In this document: piece after piece, positions 12,303 to 24,060 of the stretch | Position numbering within the stretch: position 1 is the first letter of the stretch | Layout: each line of letters starts with the position of its first letter | Source of the DNA: Budorcas taxicolor | Lineage: Eukaryota > Chordata > Mammalia > Artiodactyla > Bovidae | Direction: 5' to 3' | NCBI RefSeq assembly: GCF_023091745.1 | Contig: NC_068935.1 | Span: forward strand, 62,334,724 to 62,398,723 | Length of the DNA: 64,000 nt | Translations under genes and position numbers: made by a program | The notes under the pieces: generated by a model | What the model was told of the DNA's origin: nothing | The model's input: the letters and a program-made list of their open reading frames with translations, nothing else | The model's database searches: none

Positions 12303-12960
12303 TACACCTGTCATAACAAAGCACCACAAACTAGGCGGCTTAAAATAACAAGACATTTATTGCGTCACAGCTCTGGAGGCTGAAGGTCTCAGATCGAGTT
12401 GTGTGTAGCGTTCTGCTCCTTCTGAAGGCAGCAGGGAAGGGTCTGCCCCAGGGGCCGCCCCTGGCTCCCGCTGGTGTGCTGGCGGCCTTTGATGCCCCTT
12501 GGTTTTACAGCTCCACACGGCATTTTCCCTGGGAGTGTCTGTGTCTAAATGTCCCCTATTGAGACTTCCCTAGCTGTCCAGTGGTTAAGACTCCATGCTT
12601 CCAGTGCAAGGAGAATGGGTTCCATCCCTGGTTGAGGAACTAAGATCCCACATGCTGCAGCAACAGATAAATCAATATCCCCCTTTCATAAGGATATCAG
12701 TCATAGTGCAGCTGTCCCCAACCTTTTTGGCACCAAGGACCGGTTTTGTGGAAGACAATCACTCCTTCCTGTGTGGCCCGGTTTATGGCCTAGGGGCTGG
12801 GGTCCCCTGATATTTAACTAGAGGCTCACCTCACTCTGGTATGACCTCATGTTAATTACATCGATGATGGCCCTGTTTCCAAAGACGGTCATATTCACAG
12901 ACACAGGGAGGTTAGGACTCAACATATGAGTGGTGGGAGGGGGGCCATTCAACCCGTAAC
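12303..12960 (-). repeat. Ancient LTR-like repeat (MLT1/MaLR type), interrupted
   Basis: The left end (ACCACAAACTAGGCGGCTTA, then ACATTTATTGCGTCACAGC) and the right end (CTGTTTCCAAAGACGGTCAT, then ACTCAACATATGAG) have the layout of an antisense MaLR-type LTR. A CHR SINE (about 12,565-12,680) and a further ~105-bp repeat of unknown family (12,707-12,812) lie inside. Confidence 0.4.
12565..12680 (+). repeat. tRNA-derived CHR-type SINE
   Basis: GACTTCCCTAGCTGTCCAGT head, GGTTCCATCCCTGG B-box-like segment and GGAACTAAGATCCCACATGC. It lies inside the older LTR-like repeat. Confidence 0.8.
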
Positions 12961-15747
12961 AAGCCCTACACTAATGTCCTATTAGAACATTTTGGTCTTT
13001 TGTGTCACTGTCCCTTTTGTTGGCTACACCTTATGTGGTCCAATTAAATCTTAATTGGATATATACGACTGTGTGCATGTGCGCATGTGTCTCAACCTTG
13101 GCAGGCTCCCAGGGGAGGTGAATTTATGCCCTGTAAAGGCTTGTGCACACTCACGTGTGGACACCACGTGACTGTCCTTGTTCCAGGTTTGTGCTACCAT
13201 AGCACCACTGATGGAGCAAGTTTTAGCGCCGACACTGGGAGCCTCGGGTGCCCCTAACCTTTTCCCTTAGCCCACTCTGGGGCCCCTCTCAGCCTGGAAG
13301 CCAGCCAGGGTCTTGGTGGACACCCGGTGGGGTTCCATGCAGTCTTGTGGGCACCCTGGCCCTCATCCCTTGGAAAGATGCGCTCTTTGCCTGTCCTCTT
13401 CCACACAGCTGACAAGCACTCACATGAGGCTCCGGTTTCCGCAGTAACCAAGGCTGGTGACTGGTCACAGAACCTGCAGCAGAGGTGTCCCAGGGATACA
13501 GACAGGATGGCATGATAACTCATCCCCCCTCCGGCCCCTGCCCACCTTTCCTCTGCATTATATGCGCAGCAAGTGCCTTTGGGCAGGGCGGGGGTGACTG
13601 GCCCCATCCTCAGCAATCACACGCTTGGCCCTCAGGTGTGGGTAGGAGCCACCCCAGCTGCCTGGACTGGAAGAGGGATGCGTGGGCAGTTGGAGGGTTC
13701 TGGGAGAGATGTCTGGTGGTGTGAGGGCACCTGGGTCAGCAGGAGCGTCCAGACTCCGTGACCGTGCCTGCAGGCTGTGGGTACAGCCGGGCACAGAGGA
13801 GGGAGCCAAGACAGTTATTGGAGCTCAACCCCAGGAATTCACAGTCCTCACCTGGAGGAGGAGGACAACCTGGGGCAGAGAGGGGCCCTGGCAAGTGGCC
13901 ACAGCTGCAGGAGCCAGCCCCATGGTCAGACAGCTGTGGGCCAGGGCAGGGGTGCTGGGAAGGTCCATGTGGGGTTACACATCATTCACTCAGGAGACAT
14001 CTGTGGAGGGCCTGTGGTGCCCAGGCCCAATGCCAGGTGAGGTGGAGGCCAGAGGCGCCTGCAATGGGGGCTCTGGGCTCACCAGCTACCTGGACAGAGG
14101 AGCAGACAACAGACAGGGAAGCCTTGCAACACAGTCCATCAGGGACGCAGGCCAGCCTTTCCCCGGGGTTCCAAATCTCCTCCTTCCTGGTGCCCCGAGC
14201 TCCCTCCTGGCCTGCTCCTGGCCAGAAGCCCACTAAGGCCGAGAGCCAGGAAGGGGCTGGTGGATGGTGGGGAATGAGTTGGGAGGACAGGCCTGGCACC
14301 CCCTGCAGTGAGATGACAGTGCTGCCTCCTGCTCGGAAGAGGGAGGCCAGGGCCCCTGGCCAAGCCGCCCCCTTCCCACCCAGAGTCGCAGCCATGACTG
14401 GGGGCCTCCAGGGCTGGGGTCCCAGGCAGCAGCCCCCAGCCAGTCCTTGCAGAGGGCACCGAGCGTTCGCGGTCAGGCTGGTCCCACCACCACGAGCTGC
14501 CCAATGGTCGTCTCACAGAGGCTTGGCCCAAAGCCCACCACCACTGGCCTCAACCCCGGTAGGTCCAGGGTGGGTGTCAGCATGCAGCTGTGCCAGGATG
14601 CCCAGTGCCCCGTGATCCTGGGCCAGAGGACATGCCCAGGCCCATCAGGAAGAAGGGCCTGTGGCGGCTGGGTGGTGTCCACCTGCATTCAGAGCCGGCC
14701 TGGATTCAGACCTGTGACTCCAAAGGGAACCAGGAGGACCAGAGCCCCACGCTCTGAGGTCCCCTGTGGCCAGGATGGAGGTGGCCGGCAGTGACGCCCG
14801 TGTCTCCCAGCCCCTTCCTTGGTGGCCGGCTTTGTCTTCCTGCTTCTTAATCAGCAGTCTGGTGACCCAGTTCAGTTGTCTAGCAATCGTAGTCAGGTTC
14901 TTGGATCCATTCGCTCCTGGGGTCCACACACACTACAGGAGCCCCACCCCAGAGCCAGGCTGGGCGCTCCACGCTGGAGAGGGACACCACCACGATGTGG
15001 CCTCTGTCCCCAACTGTTCTGTACCAGCGAAGGGAAAAAAGACAATGTGCCCTTACCGGGCCAATGAGGAGCTGCAACACTAAGTGGTGGTGGTATGGCA
15101 GGTGAAGTCTTTGGGAGATGACAGGGTGGGGGGAATTTTGCACATGGGCTAACATGCACTGGGGCCAGCGGGCTGGCTGTAGTGGGCTGAAGAGTGGCCT
15201 TACAGAACACGTGTGTGCCTGGAGCCTCAGAGCGTCAGCTTATCTTGAATAAGGCCAGCGGACACGAGACAGCTGGTACATTCTGGCAAGCACTGGAACT
15301 GCAGTGGGGTTGCAGAAGATTCCTGAGAGAGAGGGGCTGGAAGGCAAGAGGTCACACAGGACCATGTTAGCCGGCTGAAGTGCTTGGACTTTGTCCCCAG
15401 GGCCACAAGGCCACTTAGGGCCATTGAACAATGCTGGGGGGTTAGGTGGCAAGAGCCTCTGCTTTAGGAGAGTCACCATGTCAACCCTGAGGGGATGAGG
15501 GCAGGACTGAGGAAGGGACAGGGACAGGAGGGCAGCACGTGCCCACTCTTTAGGTGGGAACCCAGCAGGAGGTGGCAACTTGAGGCGAGAAGGGAACTGA
15601 ATGATGGCCCTGAGGCCGGGAACTGGGCAACTGAGGGGAGACAGTGAGTTCCCTATGGCAAAGAACACATCTGAAGGGCCATGGGTCATCCAGGGAGCCG
15701 TGGAGACCGATGACACAGTCATCACCCGGGAAAGGTGAACATGTTGA
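12961..15747. other. GC-rich intergenic stretch, no gene supported
   Basis: Long frames exist on both strands (for example 285 codons at 13,758-14,615), but several overlapping frames are open at once. None shows a domain or a plausible initiation and splice context. This looks like unique GC-rich DNA upstream of DUSP9; regulatory content cannot be judged from one sequence. Confidence 0.5.
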
Positions 15748-15960
15748 AGTGAAAGTGTCAGTCGCTCAGTCGTGTCCGACTGTTTGCAACTCCATGGACT
15801 ATAGCCCACCAGGCTCCTCTGTCCATGGGATCCTCCAGGCAGGAAACTGGAATGGGTTGCCATGTCCTCCTCCAGGGGATCTTCCCAACCCAAGGATCAA
15901 ACCTGGGTCTCCTGCATTGCAGGCAGATTCGTTACTATCTGAGCCACCAGGGAAGCCCAC
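15748..15960 (-). repeat. Bov-tA SINE, full length
   Basis: Antisense copy from GTGAAAGTGTCAGTCGCTCA to the reversed tRNA-like head GAGCCACCAGGGAAGCCC. It contains the reversed B-box region AAACCTGGGTCTCC. Both ends are present. Confidence 0.93.
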
Positions 15961-18900
15961 CCAGAACAGTAGTGGAGGCCACCCCAGGGGAACACACAGG
16001 GGGAGAAGAGGACTCAGAGCCTGAGACAAACTTGACAGAAATGGCCAGAGTGGTGGGAAGCAAACCTGGAGGGCAGAGAGGGGTGGGAGGGACATAGGAA
16101 GGCACCTCTGAAGGTGACATCTGGGACAGTAGCTAAGGGGATGGGACAGCGGAGCCCAGCTCTTCTGAGCCTGGATGCCAGGGGACTGGGACTACAACTG
16201 CTGCTGGCTTTGAGTCAGGAAGGGCAGGAAGTCCAGGGAGCTCTCACCCAATTGGCCTGAAGATGCCAGGTCATATGGGTGGCAAAGTTACCCACTGAAA
16301 GGGTCAGGCCTCAGCTGGGCTCCAGAAGACTGATGGAGCTTTGGATTGGCCACTGATGATGGTGGGAAAGGAAAATGGCCAGGGGCAAGTAAGGGATCCA
16401 CAGGGTACCAAGTGGAGAGGGGACCACGGTTATGGGAGAAGCCCGGAGATGCAGGGGTTCGAATGGACAGGACAGGACAGAGGTGGGAGCCCAGACCCAA
16501 GGCCCCAGCGGTGAATCCAAAACCAGGGAGTGAGAGGTGGGTTGATTGAGAAGAAGAGCTTCAGAGGTCCTGGCATTCGGCGGGAAGATGGACAAGTCAC
16601 ATCTAGAAGCCATCACCTTGAGAGACAAGGTGATGCCAACCAGCCTTGGGCTCTGGGAGGTGCAGTGAGCAAGAATATGCAAGAGTGCTTTTCTTTAGAC
16701 ATTTTATGTTATTTGCCATAGCTTTTTTAAAAATTTCATGAGGCATTTCCTTATTTTATTGAAGTATAGTTGATTTACAATATTATGTTAGCTTCAGTAT
16801 ATAACCCAGTGATTCAGATACATATATATACATATATACGCATATATATATATATACATATACTCTTTTTCAGATTGTTTTCCCTGATAGTTTATTACTA
16901 AGTATCATGGAAAGACCTTTGAGAGCAATTTAGAGACTTGGGTGGAGGCAAGGCTGGTGCTGGAAGGACAGGGTCAGCGGTGAGGAGAGAGGACACAGAG
17001 ATGGGGAGGGAAGGTTTGGCTAAGACAGAGAAAGCATCCCATGCTGTCACTGAGAGCCAGAGCACAAGACCTTGGGGACTTCGTTCTGTTGACTAGGAAG
17101 AGTCCTCTCAGGCTTATAGACGTGGGGACTCCATCTTTGATTCCCTCTTCTCTTCTGGGGCCGCAGAGAACAGGCAGCTCAGGCCAGGGATGCCATAGGG
17201 AGGTCAAAGTCCCAGTCACAGACCCTGTGGCTCCGGACAGGTCCCAAGAGCCAAGTCCTGCAGGTTGACACGTTGGGCTCTAGGTTACACTCGTGGTCCC
17301 TGCCCACGCCAGCCCCAACATGGGTCCCTAAAATGGAGGTGCGGTGAAGAGAGGCCACCACGGCTAGGAAACCAACTTCAGGCCTTGGCTTTTCTCTGTG
17401 ATAGTGAAATGGTGCTGGGGGTGGGGGGCGGCAGGGTCAGGTGGCAGGTAATGAGGAGGGGTGAACACACTGTGTTGGAGGGAGACAGCTCTGAGGACCC
17501 CTGCGAGGAACCCCCGACTCCTTACAGCCTCCTGCCAAGAGGACCAGCCTCAAGGGCCTGAGGCAGCGTCTGTGGGGAGAGAGTGACCGTCCCCTGGCCC
17601 TGCCGCCATCAGGCCTTGGCCTTCCCCTCGCTTTTCCTCTGGCTCTCCTTTTTGTGAGAAGCGGGTACAGCAGGGTAATAGGTACTCTCTAGATTTAGAT
17701 GGGAAAAATCCCTACAGAGTCGGTAGAGATATCCTGGGCCTTCCTTGTGGCAAGCCTCTCAAGTACGAAAGTAGGAAGGGGGCTGCAGCGGGGTTGGTGG
17801 GGAGGGGTGCTTGGGGACAGGGACGAGGCTGAGGGACAATGACAGAGGTCCTCATCCGGGCCAGGGTGGGCCTGAACTCACAGGCAGACCAGGGCCTCTC
17901 CATAGGCTGTTTGCCACCATTTTGGACCGTGTGGACTACTCTCCATGGTTTCTCTGCGACCTGGAGCTCCGTCCTTCCTCGCTGGGGCTGTGTCACTGGG
18001 TCCCCTCCTGACACCATGAAACCTTGAAATCTGTGAGATAGATGGGCTTGGACGAAAGCCCCGACACCAGAGGCTGGGATCCTCAGCCTCATCTCTCAGG
18101 GCCTCGGTTTCCTCATATGGAAGCTTCGTGGCCCTTGTTCCTGGCACGGTGACCAGACAAAGTCACTGTTCTCATTATTTAAGGGTCCCACGACGGGGCC
18201 TTCTGGGCCAGCAAGAAGGGCTGGCTCCAAACTTGGTGACAGCAAGGCTTCAAAGGGCAGCAAGTGTGAGTTGACGTGGCAAAAGCCCACCCGAGTCTCC
18301 CTTCCAGGGGCCAAATGGCTCCAGGCTCGCCCTGTGCAATGCCCTCCCCTTGACTCTGGCAGCTTAAGCACTGACACCATAGCCAAGGGGCAGGTCCCTG
18401 ACCTGGGCCTTGGCCCCCTCCTGACTTAATTGATTCCAGTCACTGCTGAGGTGTTCCCAGACCAGACTGGGGTGGAAAGCTCCCACAATGGGAGGAGACG
18501 TGTGCAGAGCTGTGCTCAGCACCCCTGACTCCAGGACAGCAGTGACCCAGCCAACCTGCTAGCAGGCCTTGGTCTGGGTGCAAGGAGCTCCCGGGACCCA
18601 GGCTGGCCTTGTCGTATTGGGAAGCGAGGTGGTCGATCTGTGATACAGGGAGGCAGACCCCTGAGGATGAGGACATGAGAAAAACCCACAGCGTCCCCAG
18701 GAGCCCCTCCTGGCCCCTCAAAGACAACTGAGCCAGACCCAGGGGCCTGAACCCACTGTTCTGTTTCACACATTCCTTGCTGTGAGGTGATGGCCTGAGT
18801 CAAGAGCCATGTTCCTGGAGGGAGGACAGGGAGATGTGACCAGAGAACCCGGTGGTGGCCTCACTCACAGACGCCATCGTCAGAGCGGTTGGTGACAGGT

Positions 18901-21430
18901 CCTGCAGCAGGGGATGAGAGACAGGGCTGAAAGGGGCCAGATCTCCTGGCCTGTCCCTTCCACCTTTCTGGTTCCCCTCTCCTGGCCCCATTCAGCCCTC
19001 TGTCTCATCCCCTCCCACCACTGGCCCCTGGTTCCCTCCCGCCTCCCTTTGCCGGTCCAGCCAATGGGCATGGGAGTCTGGCTCTCTCCCAGTAAAAGAA
19101 TTATATCATCTGAAACGTACATCCCGACAGGCGCGCTGCACGGCTTCTTGGGAAGACAAGTACCGGGAGCCCGCGTGGCTGGCCAGAGGGGGTTGATAAC
19201 CAGGTTATCGAACCTGAACCAGAGCCCTCCCGGAATGGGGATGTTAATGGCTCCCGAGGTCCCGGCCCCTCAGAAATCAATCGCTGCTGCACTGCACACA
19301 CTGCCTCCCTCCTGTCTTCTCTGTCCCTTTCACCTGGGCTTCAAGCGCCAATCTGAGAGCCATCACTGGGTCATTTGGTTTCCAATGCCCGCAGGTGGTC
19401 CTGCCAGGGGGGCTATGGCGGGCAAGTGGGGTGCCCTGGAACAGGGCCTAAGATGTGCTCCTGGAGGCATGGCAACTGGTAGCGCGAGATGCGTCCAGAA
19501 GATGCTGGCTAACGCGCCTCTGAGGGGGGAGGGGCAGTGAAGCCAGTTCCCCAGCGGTGGAGGGGCGGCGGCGGCCTGGGGGGCGGTTGTCATGTGAGCA
19601 AATGGCTTCAGCGGAGGATATTGCGCTCGGTGGGACCCAATGGTTGCCCAGAAATAAAGGCTCACGTGTACGTGCACCCAAACGCCAGTGCTCTGGGGAC
19701 GCCAGGGCCTCCATGCAAGGACCCAGTGAGACAGACCTTTCTTCAAAGCTTCAATTGTCTGAAAAGTGACCCAGAATCAGGACCTGGAAAAGCTGCATAT
19801 TCACAGGTAGGGCCACCTTCAGCCACAAATGCACGGGGGTGCATCCCGGCCACTGCTCAGTTTTCTGCTCCTCCACCCGGCACAGGCGATTTCTGCTGCG
19901 TGTCTGGGGCGGGTGGGGGGCTTGGGGGGGGTGGTTCCCAGTGGGAAAAGCAGGGAGGCCACAGAGGAGAGCCCACCCTGAGGTTTCTGTTAGGACCTGA
20001 GCATGCAGGCTTGGCTGCCTCAGAGGCAGGCCCAGCTGTGCCTTCAAAACAGCCTCAATTCTGACATGGCTGGCCTCTCACTCAAGTCCTCTTCGAGAAG
20101 GTTCTCCAGCTCATCCCTCAACAGGATCACAGGCTAGGCCTGGCTAGCCAAGCCCCTGAGAATGAGGCAGGTGGCCCCCGTTTCCCCAGGCAGACCAGGT
20201 CTGTGTCCTCAGAGCTCCCAGGACTGGCCTGGCAGTTCAGGTTAGCTTTCTTCGCTTCTAGCGCTGGGTGGGTCTTGTTGCCTGAAGTGCAAAGGCCCTG
20301 TGGGAGGGCTGGGATAGCAGCTCTGCAGGGGTGAGGGTGGCATCATCCAGTCCAAATGTTCCTCCTCCAGCCGTTCAGCCCTGAGTCACTAAAGCACAGA
20401 ATTGGGGCGGGGGGGGGGGGTGGGGGTAAGTTCTCCAACCTTTCCAGAAACTCCTCTGTGAGTCAGCTCACCAAGCCTTTGCAGGGGGCCGAGTGCCCAG
20501 GGCCAGGGACACGGCTGCTGTGTGTCTTCCCCAAATGGGAGGGTCCCCAGGGGAGCTGGCCCCCATCTTTTCTGGTTTCTGTGTATTTTGCCCCTTGACA
20601 GACCAAAACGGTCCTATTGCTGAACGGCATGCCTTTTAGCACAGGCTGCTATCTTAGCAAAGGGCCCTCTGACTCCAGGACAGCTGGCAGCATGGATGGC
20701 ACAGAAGCACGGGGTAGAGTGGCAGGACCCACCCAAACCACCACCGGTTTCGTTTGCCCACCTGCGTGCCATCGTCTTGGCAGTTTGATTCCACGCCGGC
20801 CCCTGGGGCCTTGCTGCTGAATGGGAGGTGAACGATCAGCCCGGCCCACAGATGCACCTGCCAGCGAGGGTAGCCCCGAAAGGCCCAGGCGCTCAAGAGG
20901 GAAGGGTGGTAAGGGCAAGCACGTGCTGAGGGCCGAAGGAGGCCAAAGGGCGGGCTGGGCCTGCCAGGCTGGTGGCATCTGGACCCTGCCCCAGCTCCCA
21001 CACCCTGGAGAGAGACTGCTGCAAAGCTGGTTGAGGGCCCTTGGAGATGGTGAGGTCTGCTCCATCCCCAAACATGCAGCCTCTGTCCTCTCTTTCCCAA
21101 AGGTGATGACTCAGGGGAATTCAGGCTACAGCTGGCATCCCAGCCCTCCCTGCGTCCCCCTCCACTCTGGCCCTGTCACCACACAGCGGCGTGACCCCCG
21201 GGAAACCACTGCCTCAGTTTCCCTACCTATACCAGGGGAACCGTCTCCTCCAACACCCAGATGGGTGTAAAAACCAAAGGAGGCCCGTTATGGGGGGCGG
21301 ACCCTGGCCCGAGGGCCAGAGGAAAGCACCCCAGGCCTGCAGACAGCACCTCCTCCCTGACCCACCCCCACCGTCCTGGCCGCACCCCTTTCAGGCACTC
21401 AAGCCCCAAAGCTCCAGGAGCCAGAATCTG
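15961..21430. other. Intergenic stretch upstream of DUSP9, no gene supported
   Basis: Mostly GC-rich and apparently unique. An AT-rich patch with (TA/CATA)n microsatellite lies at about 16,818-16,863. A G-rich run (about 20,405-20,427) might form a quadruplex. The many overlapping frames (for example 18,914-19,540 and 19,537-20,064) have no recognisable domain. Confidence 0.5.
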
Positions 21431-21899
21431 ATACGGGAGGATGGCAGAAGACAGGGGTCGAAGGACCGCGGGTTGGGCGCTTCGGATGCTCTCACCCGGA
21501 CCTTACACCTTAGCCCCTGGGACATCAGGAGGTGGCCCCGGGGTCCAAGCTGTGCCTGGTCCTCGATGGCCGCAGGAGTGCCAGGGCGGACTGTCCCAGG
21601 CAGCCCAGCCCAGGCCCGACCGAGGTCAGGACCTCCCACCCAACTCCGGCGGCCCAGGCTCGGAGACCCCGCGGCGAGGCGGCTGGGAGCCGGGGCTGCA
21701 GGGGCATCCCCCCGCCCCCGCCGAGAGGGGCCGCCGAGGGCAGAGTGGGCTGCGGGCGGCAGGTGGGAGGCAGGCGGGCAGGGGAGGTGGGAGCAGACGC
21801 CAAGCAGGCCGCGGCCCCTCCCCGCTCCCTCCTCGCGCGCCTCCGCCGGCGACATTGCCCCTCCTGGGCAGGGGGCGGAGAAGACGGCGGCGGGAGGGG

Positions 21900-22118
21900 A
21901 GGAGGCGGCGGCGGCGGAGGCGGGATTTGGAGTTTCCCTCCGCAGCAGCGGCGGCGGCGGCGGCGGCGGCAGCGGCCCCTCGGCTCCAGGCGAGGCCGCC
22001 GCCCGAGGCTCCGGTGGCGCGCGGCGGCCGCGGCGGTAGCGCTTCCCGCCGGCCGGGCTTTCGGAAACTTCCCGGCCGCGACGCGCGGAGCCGGCGCAGG
22101 AAGCCGAGCGGAACGGAG
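21900..22118 (+). other. DUSP9: DUSP9 exon 1 (non-coding, approximate 5' end)
   Basis: A strong splice donor (GGAG followed by GTGAGC; GT at 22,119-22,120) ends the CpG-dense block, and the next good acceptor in register is at 27,236, just before the coding exon. From general knowledge of the gene, the first DUSP9 exon is untranslated. The 5' limit is a guess. A GGC-repeat tract at about 21,943-21,974 falls in or next to this exon. Confidence 0.55.
21943..21974 (+). repeat. GGC trinucleotide repeat at the DUSP9 5' end
   Basis: A run of about eight GGC units, flanked by CAGCAG on the left and CAGCGG on the right. It lies in the promoter or 5'UTR, outside the coding sequence. Confidence 0.85.
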
Positions 22119-22490
22119 GTGAGCGGGGCACGCGGCGCCCGGGCACCCACCCCACCCCCACCCCGCCTGGCCGCCCCCCCGACGTGTGTGCGCCTCCGCC
22201 CTGCGCCCCCAAAGTCTCGCCAGCGCGCACCCCGCCAGGCCGACGCACGCGCCCCTGGGAGACCCACTCAGTGCGCCCGCCCGTGCACCTCCCGTGTCCA
22301 TGGCCACGCACACCCCCTGACACACGCGCGTGCACAAACCGTGCACCGCGGACCCAGGGCCCTGCAGTGCACGCCCCGGCAGCCGCTAAGTCACCATCGA
22401 CTACTGTCCCCAACTCAGGCCAGCACCCATCCCAGACGCTGCCACGCCTCAGTACACACCCAGGCGCGAGAGCGTGCGCGCGCGCGTTCA

Positions 22491-22493
<3 letters not shown>

Positions 22494-22528
<35 letters not shown>

Positions 22529-22545
22529 GCACACACACACACATA
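22494..22545. repeat. CA microsatellite in DUSP9 intron 1
   Basis: An almost pure (CA)n tract with two interruptions (CAGACG and similar). It produces the Thr-His run seen in long chance frames across this site. Confidence 0.95.
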
Positions 22546-23399
22546 GATACCCAACACATCCTTGGGATATCTGCACTAACACAGTTCCCCTCGCCGGCCT
22601 GCACCATCTCCAACTCCCCATATGCTCATCACAGACACCCCACCCACGTTCCCAGCCCAGACACGCTGACATCCACCCATCCCTGGACGAAGCCCCAACA
22701 GGAACCCTCACCCAGAGGCCGACGCTGCACTCCTGAAGCCCAGCTGGCTCCCCAGGCCTGCACCTCGTACACCCCCAATATGTGTGCACACCTGCAGGAT
22801 TCTGGCTCTTGGACACCCTGGCCCGCACCCATGACACATAGCCCTGCACGTCCTCTAACACATTTCAGTCCCTCCCTCCAACACCTGGCACACGGGTTCT
22901 GGAGGCTGCAGCATTTGGTGGCATCTCTGCCAGGCGCCACTGGCTCGCCTTTGCAGCAGTGGTTCACCACCCTGAGGCCCCCCAGGTGGCTCCCTAAACA
23001 GGCCCCGGGTCTCCCCAGCGACTGACTTGGCCTGGTCCCTAAGAGATAAGGAAGGCACTGGGGGTGCAAGGTACCGTACTTAGATGGGGGAGGGCAAGGG
23101 AGAGGCAGGCAATTGAGATGGAAGCCACCCAGCTGCGGCCAAAGGGGCCCCAGGTGTTGGCACGCACATAGTAGGTGGCTTTCCTGGAGGCAGGAATCGG
23201 AGTGCCTGTGTGTGTGTGTGTGTCCGCCTGCCAGTGCGGTGGGGGGCGGGTGGGGGGAGGGTAGGAACCACGTGCACACGTGTGCCTCTGTGTGTCTGGG
23301 TGAGTGACCTGCTGAGGGAGAAAGCCACCCCCCCTGGGCTCCCTGGTGCAACAATTGGTTTCATTCATTCATGCCTTCTTTGTTCACGAGCATTTCTTC

Positions 23400-24060
23400 C
23401 AAGAGCGCCGCGTGCCAGGCCCTTCCCTGGGGGGCTGGGGCCAGCTCGGGGCCGGGTACACAACCGATTCTGCCATGGAGGAACTCCCAGTCCCGCCAGG
23501 AGGCCGACCCGGCAAAGCAGCCATCCCCAGCGGAAAGTGGATGTGGAGGAAAAGACACCGGATTTGGCCGGAGCGCTGTGTCTGGGAGTTCTAACCGGGC
23601 GGGACGGCCCAATTGCCGCCACCAGGCCGGCGGGGACCCGAGTGTTTGGGGGTGGAGGCGGGCTTGTGGCGAGCAGGCGGGGCGCCGCTCTCGGGAGGCT
23701 CCCGGGCCCCAGGGGCGCATGGGCAGCGCGCTAGAGGCCTATGGGCAGCGGCGTTTCCGCGGCCTCCGAGGGGCACTGCTTGGGCTGGGCGGAGGCCAGG
23801 GGCGCCCGGCAGGAGAAGGGGGCGGGCGGCGGGCGCAGCGCCCACCCTACGGGAAGTGCGCGGCCAAGCTCTGCCCGCTTAAGAGGGCCTGGGGAGGCCA
23901 CTGCGCGCCTGGAGCGCGCGCGCGCCTGGGGAGTGGGTGCGGGGCCCAGTGTCGGAGCCCCCACCCCAGCCGGCGCTGCGGGGGGCCTGGCGAGGGTCGG
24001 GGAAGGGGGGCTTGGTGGCACTCAGCCCTGCACTGCAGAGGTGGCAACAGGTTTCAGGAT
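23400..24060. promoter_or_regulatory. Second CpG-rich block inside DUSP9 intron 1
   Basis: CpG density rises again (GCGCGCGCGC near 23,915 and many GGCGGGCG-type motifs) between less CpG-rich DNA on both sides. It could be an alternative promoter or an intronic regulatory CpG island. No exon pair can be built here. A C-run at about 24,134-24,148 follows. Confidence 0.4.

Larger units (their letters stand above)
21430..22260 (+). promoter_or_regulatory. DUSP9: CpG-island promoter of DUSP9
   Basis: A dense CpG block holds runs of GGCGGC, repeated GC boxes (GGGCGG and CCCGCC types) and no evident TATA box, as expected for a CpG-island promoter. It lies about 9 kb upstream of the DUSP9 distal poly(A) signal, in line with the compact size of the mammalian gene. 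The transcription start cannot be fixed by eye. The most CpG-dense part is about 21,820-22,130. Confidence 0.75.

Noticed and set aside
13758..14615. 285-codon + strand frame
   Set aside because: Low-complexity Pro/Gly/Arg composition with several overlapping alternatives and no domain. Explained by GC content.
21391..22736. Long frames of 388 codons (- strand) and 431 codons (+ strand)
   Set aside because: They lie in the GC-rich DUSP9 promoter and run through the GGC and CA repeats. Several frames are open at once on both strands, and none has a domain.
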